Origin: Promethearchaeum sp.
GTDB lineage: Archaea; Asgardarchaeota; Lokiarchaeia; Sigyniarchaeales; Promethearchaeaceae
Direction of reading: 5' to 3'
Length of the DNA: 9,742 bases
Assembly (NCBI GenBank): GCA_030611625.1
Contig: JAUWPK010000103.1
Location: 1 to 9,742, forward strand
Below are positions 5,950 through 9,742 of the stretch, piece after piece. How positions within the stretch are numbered: position 1 is the first letter of the stretch; each line of letters begins with the position of its first letter. Made by a program: the position numbers and the translations under genes. Below the pieces are notes generated by a model. The model saw only the letters and a program-made list of their open reading frames with translations, was not told where the DNA came from and ran no database searches.

Positions 5950-6498
5950 TTACTCAGATGAGCTATCATGGTCTTTTACAGAAAGTGAACTATAATAATC
6001 ACGAGCCCAATTCATTTGAACAAATTTATCTGGATGAGACCATTGTTTCATACCATACGCAATATCTTCCCAATTTACAGGAATATTTCGACTTCGTAGT
6101 AAGTTAATCACATATTTAATGTGATTGTAAAGATCGTCATTATGTGAGTTTAAAAGGGCCATAAATCGCTGCTCTAAACTCTTTGATCCTTTTTCATCTT
6201 TATTAGTGAGAAATCCAAATGATTCTCCTAAAGATTTTGGGATTTTTTCACTCTCAAATGAACTAGTACTTCCCATATTATAAAGCGCAAAAAAACCAGC
6301 AACTTGATAAGCAATTTTTTCATCGAATTTTTCAATATTGGCAAGTTTTATTCCTGGATATGTATAAGGTAGAATTTTTATATCCACATCAGGCATTAAA
6401 CTTACACTCCTTCTTAAAACAGCTAGTACTCCCCGATTATTTTCTTCTTTAAAACTTTCAAGATATTTTATATATATTTTCCACTTTTTTTTAGACAC
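5950..6498 (-). CDS. cse2: Cse2/Cas11 (CasB), Cascade small subunit
   Basis: The small all-helical subunit of Cascade, present as a dimer along the belly, which stabilises the R-loop and the displaced DNA strand. It is 182 aa, in the family range. Family features: RGVLAVLRRS (22-31), with the basic residues expected to contact nucleic acid; the helix RFMALLNSHNDDLYNH; PVNWEDIAYGMKQW; and VQMNWARDYY (160-169), the usual C-terminal signature. It begins with GTG (6496-6498) behind a strong SD, GGAGG, with 7 nt spacing. The start overlaps the end of cas8e by 8 bp, which implies translational coupling. The Ser/Asp-rich last ten residues are probably disordered. Confidence 0.94.
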   Translation of the reverse strand: MSKKKWKIYIKYLESFKEENNRGVLAVLRRSVSLMPDVDIKILPYTYPGIKLANIEKFDEKIAYQVAGFFALYNMGSTSSFESEKIPKSLGESFGFLTNKDEKGSKSLEQRFMALLNSHNDDLYNHIKYVINLLRSRNIPVNWEDIAYGMKQWSHPDKFVQMNWARDYYSSLSVKDHDSSSE

Positions 6499-8050
6499 TT
6501 TTTAACCTCCAATAATATCTTTTTTGAGCTAAAATTCCTGCTTTTAATGATCGGGAATCAAAATTAGAGCTTTTTATATATCTCTCAAGAATTTTGGCTC
6601 CTTTCTTTTTAATCTCTTTCTTCCAATCTTTTATGTCAACTGATTTTGGATTATCAAAAGCTTTGATTAAAATATTTTTAAACTCCAGTGATAATTCTGC
6701 CCAAAATTGCTGTTCAATATTAGAATTTTCAATTTTCTTTTTTAAACGATCAGTATCTTTTTTATCCAATTTTGGTTTATTTTGGTTTTTTTGGTGTATA
6801 TCAGAAATTAAGTTGATAAATAAAGCATTTAAACCACTCCATAATGCTTGACTAACTTTTTCAGTAATATTTAATGCATCGTCTAGAAAGGATGTAAAAT
6901 CATTATTACTTAGTTGTTTTGGATTGAAAGGTAAGGTTTCCTTTCGCCATAATTTAAAACTTGCTTTATCTGAGCTACATCCAAAAAGCATTATTGGATA
7001 ATCATCTGGAGCAATTATTGATTCAAATTGTAATTCTGAAATCCAATCAATAGTTTTTGGTTTAATAGATGCTTCATTTGTTTGAAATAATGCATTTGAA
7101 TTTCTCCAAATAACTCTTTTTTCATTAAACCCAATAGCTAACCATGGATCAGCGAGTTTTGTTTTACGGAAGGCCACCATTGTCTCAAAATTTTTTCGAT
7201 GAAAGCCTTTAGGTAAACTTTCACCCTTCATAAAAATTATTTCAGATATATATCCATCTCTGTCTGGAATTAATTTAATCACTCGCGATTGCCAAGTGTA
7301 CCAATCTACTAATCCATTTGGTAATCGTTCCTCCGGTAAAGTATACAGTTTTCTTTCCCAAACTGGCTTATCATCTCCTCTGAAATCATAAGGAATGTTT
7401 AAAGCTGTATTATATTTTACTAAATTTAAAATGAGTGTTTTATAAAGAGTTTTACTAGAAATAATTATCATTGCAGCTCTCGCTAAATTTGCTGCTTTTG
7501 CGCTTTTATCAGTATTAGAGAATCTTTTAGATTTATAGGGGCCTACAAGCCCTCCTAAATCAAAATTTTGAATTGCTAAGATTCCTCTCGCTGCCTGAGC
7601 TGAAGTTATTTTCTTTGGAAATTTATCACAGCTATGATTAAATAATGTTGCGTTATTCCCGCTTGAAAGGTGTGGGGCTAATTTTGCTACAGTTGTAACT
7701 GATTTTTCATCCAGATCTGGTACTTGGTAAAAAGGATATTGTTCATCAAACAAATCAAATCTATCATGCCATTTTTCTAGGTATTCAGTTATTTTTTTGT
7801 ATTCATTTGAAGGAAATCTATCATTTTTCCATAATTTCTCCCAAGCAGTTGTATCAATAGGTCCTTTAATTGCTCTATGAATTAATGCAATAAGAAAACG
7901 ATATATTGATCCTGATACTAATGGATTATCGATCTGAATTCCTTCAATGTCGCTAATATTTTGAAAAAGGCTTAAAATTGATTCATTTTTGGAATTTCCT
8001 AAATAGTATTTTACTGGAATCCATTTTTCATCAATTAAATTATATTTTAT
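6491..8050 (-). CDS. cas8e: Cas8e (Cse1/CasA), Cascade large subunit; non-standard start codon ATA
   Basis: The large subunit recognises the PAM, starts R-loop formation and recruits Cas3. Conserved N-terminus YNLIDEKWIPV (3-13) is followed by SGSIYRFLIALIHRAI, FDLFDEQYPFYQVPD, ITSAQAARGILAIQNFDLGG and SSKTLYKTLILNL, all Cse1 landmarks; the C-terminal third is the helical-bundle region. Length from the ATA is 519 aa, normal. The frame is open from 8083 but has no ATG, GTG or TTG until a TTG at 7751-7753, which would remove about 100 conserved residues including the N-terminal signature. ATA at 8048-8050 is exactly where family members start and follows GGAG by 10 nt. Either ATA initiates, or an original ATG has mutated or been miscalled. 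The body of the gene is uninterrupted. Confidence 0.9.
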   Translation of the reverse strand: MKYNLIDEKWIPVKYYLGNSKNESILSLFQNISDIEGIQIDNPLVSGSIYRFLIALIHRAIKGPIDTTAWEKLWKNDRFPSNEYKKITEYLEKWHDRFDLFDEQYPFYQVPDLDEKSVTTVAKLAPHLSSGNNATLFNHSCDKFPKKITSAQAARGILAIQNFDLGGLVGPYKSKRFSNTDKSAKAANLARAAMIIISSKTLYKTLILNLVKYNTALNIPYDFRGDDKPVWERKLYTLPEERLPNGLVDWYTWQSRVIKLIPDRDGYISEIIFMKGESLPKGFHRKNFETMVAFRKTKLADPWLAIGFNEKRVIWRNSNALFQTNEASIKPKTIDWISELQFESIIAPDDYPIMLFGCSSDKASFKLWRKETLPFNPKQLSNNDFTSFLDDALNITEKVSQALWSGLNALFINLISDIHQKNQNKPKLDKKDTDRLKKKIENSNIEQQFWAELSLEFKNILIKAFDNPKSVDIKDWKKEIKKKGAKILERYIKSSNFDSRSLKAGILAQKRYYWRLKSV

Positions 8051-8060
8051 TCTTTTTCCA

Positions 8061-8068
8061 CTCCTTTG
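8061..8068 (-). promoter_or_regulatory. SD of cas8e
   Basis: AAAGGAG on the minus strand lies just after the outer cas3 stop (8073-8075) and 10 nt before the ATA codon at 8050. A GTG overlapping the SD is in another frame and meets TAA after three codons, so it cannot start cas8e without a frameshift. The SD shows that initiation was selected for at this position. Confidence 0.6.
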
Positions 8069-8072
8069 TATG

Positions 8073-8381
8073 TTAATTCGATTTTAAAATTTTTAAACCT
8101 AAATTTTTATCTAAACCTAATGAGTAATCTTCACTAACCTGCTTTCTGTTATTATCGTCTAATATTATTAATTTCATATAACGTAAGTAGTTATTATTTT
8201 TCCATTCAATTGGGATATCTTGTGATTTTAAAATTTTTATTATTGAATAATTTGTAATACTAATTGCACGTTCTAATAACCATTTGACAAACCATTTAGG
8301 AATTGAAAATTTTTTATTAAGTTTTCGGGTTTTATAAAATTGTTTTATTTTTTCTAAATAAAATGTTTTCTCTTTTTTTGT
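8073..8381 (-). pseudogene. cas3: Detached C-terminal segment of Cas3 after in-frame stop
   Basis: Directly after the TAA at 8382-8384 the same frame stays open for 102 codons to TAA at 8073-8075. The segment reads as a Cas3 C-terminal domain: FSIPKWFVKWLLERAISITN, then NYLRYMKLIILDD, and the closing YSLGLDKNLGLKIL, which matches the usual Y-x-x-x-x-GL ending of Cas3 proteins. It ends just before the cas8e SD, where a full-length cas3 should end. There is no SD and no usable start near its 5' end, so separate translation is unlikely. No frameshift is needed; one codon accounts for the break. Confidence 0.8.
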
Positions 8382-9742
8382 TTAAAATATTACATTAACA
8401 TTTGGACGAACTAAGCGTGTGCTTGCACGAAGGTAATTATTTACTTCTGGATTATTTTCTTCATATTGATTTTCACATAACTTATAAAATGGGACAGAAT
8501 TATCGGGAATACGAATTTCTTTTACTTTTGCCTTATATTGGGTTTCTTCCTTTATTTTTATTAATGAATTCCAAGTATGTATCCAAATAAGATTTAATTC
8601 CTTAACGTTATTCCATTTCTCTGGTATTTTTGAATCTTCACTGTAGACATATTCAATCAGATCCTCAACCATATTTGGAATTTCTATATATTGATGATTT
8701 ATCAATGATAACCAGGTTCGTAATAATATGTGCTGATGATATATAAAAGAATATTTTTTAAAATCAGGAATTAATAATGTCTTATTTGATATAGCTTCAA
8801 ATTCAACCATAATAACAAATTCTGGATTAGAAAAATTTTCAGGACGTTTAATATTTATATGTCTGTGTAATCTACCTATTCTTTGTAAAATTAAATCGCT
8901 TGGAGCTAATGATGAAATCATAAAATCAAAATCAATGTCTAAGGATTGTTCAATAACTTGCGTAGCAATAACGATTAGCTTTTGAGATGATCTATCTAAT
9001 GATTCATTTTTGTTCTTACTGACTAATTCAAGAATTTCTTTCTCCTTTCTTGCACGTATTTTATGTTGAAATTTAGAATGGAAAAGAATAATCTTAAAAC
9101 CCTGGTTTTCGAAATTCTTTATCTCTTCATATATCTTTTGAGATTCATCAACTCGATTACAAATTATTGCTATGGATCCATAATTTTTTATTTTTTCATG
9201 TAGAAAATTATTGATATTAGAACAAATAATTCCAGATTTAATATAATCGAATTTATTGTTAGAAATATTAGTGTTTAGAAATAACCAAGAAAGTTTTACT
9301 TTTTTAAATCCTGCTTGTGATGTGTTAAAATCAAAACCTTCAATATTTTTATTATTTGTATAAGAAATTCTAGGATATTTTAAAGAGCTAAAAGATTTAA
9401 TTCGCGTTATGGATTTGGATGATTCAGAAAATGCTTGTTTTTTTCCTTTAATAAAAGCAGATAATAGTGCTTCTTTTTTAAATTTTGGAAGAGTAGCTGA
9501 TAAGATTATAACACTTGATCCAAGCGATGCCACCCAAGTTAAAAACCTTTCAATAAGTTCAGTCATATAACTATCATAAGCGTGGACTTCATCCAAAATT
9601 AATGTTTTTCCAGATAGTCCGAAAAGTCGAACGAAAAAATGTTTTGTTTGCAATATTGCTAATAAACACTGATCAATTGTACCAACTCCATATGGTGATA
9701 ATAGTCCTCTTTTTCGATAAGTAAACCAGTCAGAAATTGTAG
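8382..9742 (-). CDS. cas3: Cas3 helicase-nuclease, partial: 5' end outside window, 3' end cut by in-frame TAA
   Basis: Cas3 is the effector recruited by Cascade; its SF2 helicase reels in and unwinds target DNA and its N-terminal HD domain cuts it. Only the helicase part lies here; the frame is open to the right edge and its first visible part contains GTIDQCLLAILQTKHFF, a standard Cas3 stretch, so the HD domain and helicase motif I are beyond the window. Seen motifs: DEVH (9582-9593) as motif II; SATLP (9486-9500) as motif III; LFHSKF; ATQVIEQSLDID (near 8945-8970) as motif V; and QRIGRLHRH (near 8860-8888) as motif VI. The visible reading stops at RLVRPNVNVIF, where Cas3 proteins normally run into the C-terminal domain. 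The truncated product would lack that domain. It is first in the operon order; the promoter is not in the window. Confidence 0.93.
   Translation of the reverse strand, partial: TISDWFTYRKRGLLSPYGVGTIDQCLLAILQTKHFFVRLFGLSGKTLILDEVHAYDSYMTELIERFLTWVASLGSSVIILSATLPKFKKEALLSAFIKGKKQAFSESSKSITRIKSFSSLKYPRISYTNNKNIEGFDFNTSQAGFKKVKLSWLFLNTNISNNKFDYIKSGIICSNINNFLHEKIKNYGSIAIICNRVDESQKIYEEIKNFENQGFKIILFHSKFQHKIRARKEKEILELVSKNKNESLDRSSQKLIVIATQVIEQSLDIDFDFMISSLAPSDLILQRIGRLHRHINIKRPENFSNPEFVIMVEFEAISNKTLLIPDFKKYSFIYHQHILLRTWLSLINHQYIEIPNMVEDLIEYVYSEDSKIPEKWNNVKELNLIWIHTWNSLIKIKEETQYKAKVKEIRIPDNSVPFYKLCENQYEENNPEVNNYLRASTRLVRPNVNVIF

Noticed and set aside
5919..5969. N-terminal extension of cas7e to 5969 (likewise cas6e to 4168)
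   Set aside because: The added residues are Lys-rich translations of the A-tract and SD region; the family N-termini begin at the inner ATG codons with well-placed SDs.
5901..6107. Open frame on + across the cas7e/cse2 junction
   Set aside because: Antisense to the ends of two well-supported genes; its Phe-rich part comes from the A-tract read backwards.
6594..6851. Open frame on + inside cas8e
   Set aside because: Antisense to the helical C-terminal part of cas8e; its hydrophobic Phe/Ser/Leu composition is that of reversed Lys-rich coding sequence.
8382..8384. Recoding of the cas3 stop as pyrrolysine or selenocysteine
   Set aside because: The codon is TAA; pyrrolysine uses TAG and selenocysteine uses TGA.
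8402..8590. Open frame on + inside cas3
   Set aside because: Antisense to conserved Cas3 sequence, with no initiation signals.

Overview
The window is very AT-rich, with long A and T runs between genes. It looks like chromosomal sequence from a low-GC archaeon, possibly Asgard (Lokiarchaeia-like), though this is an inference. The support is archaeal TATA-type boxes about 25-35 bp upstream of the stand-alone genes at 812 (-) and 2237 (-), which would make their mRNAs leaderless or nearly so. A T-run resembling an archaeal terminator follows the gene ending at 2020, and TPR coding remnants are present. The cas genes instead use strong Shine-Dalgarno (SD) sequences, so a bacterial origin of the operon or of the whole contig is not excluded.

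Left part (1-2240): a leaderless-type gene of unknown function (69-812, -) is divergent from a multi-pass membrane protein (1100-2020, +). The membrane protein has a degenerate M50-like metal-site motif. A 60-codon gene (2055-2237, -) converges on it and has its own archaeal-looking promoter.

Middle part (about 2240-3376) holds no intact gene. It contains a broken TPR gene on + (stops, two frame changes and a diverged 67-bp tandem duplication). Next to it on - is the remnant of an unrecognised protein whose two halves join if one base is restored in a homopolymer. In a complete type I-E locus this is where cas1, cas2 and an array often sit, and none is visible here.

Right part (3377-9742, all -): a type I-E (Cascade) operon in canonical order, cas3 (5' end outside the window) - cas8e/cse1 - cse2/cas11 - cas7e - cas5e - cas6e. 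The last four genes look intact, with good SD sequences and conserved motifs. In Cascade, Cas6e cuts the pre-crRNA, the Cas7 backbone with Cas5 and Cas11 holds the crRNA, Cas8e reads the PAM, and Cas3 is recruited to unwind and degrade the target.

The main surprise is at the cas3/cas8e junction. The cas3 frame is interrupted by one in-frame TAA (8382-8384), after which the same frame continues for 102 codons as a recognisable Cas3 C-terminus. The cas8e frame has no ATG, GTG or TTG near its N-terminus: an ATA (8048-8050) sits where the start should be, behind an SD. Together with the frameshifted remnants downstream, this means either an interference module in early decay, unusual translation, or base errors in the assembly.
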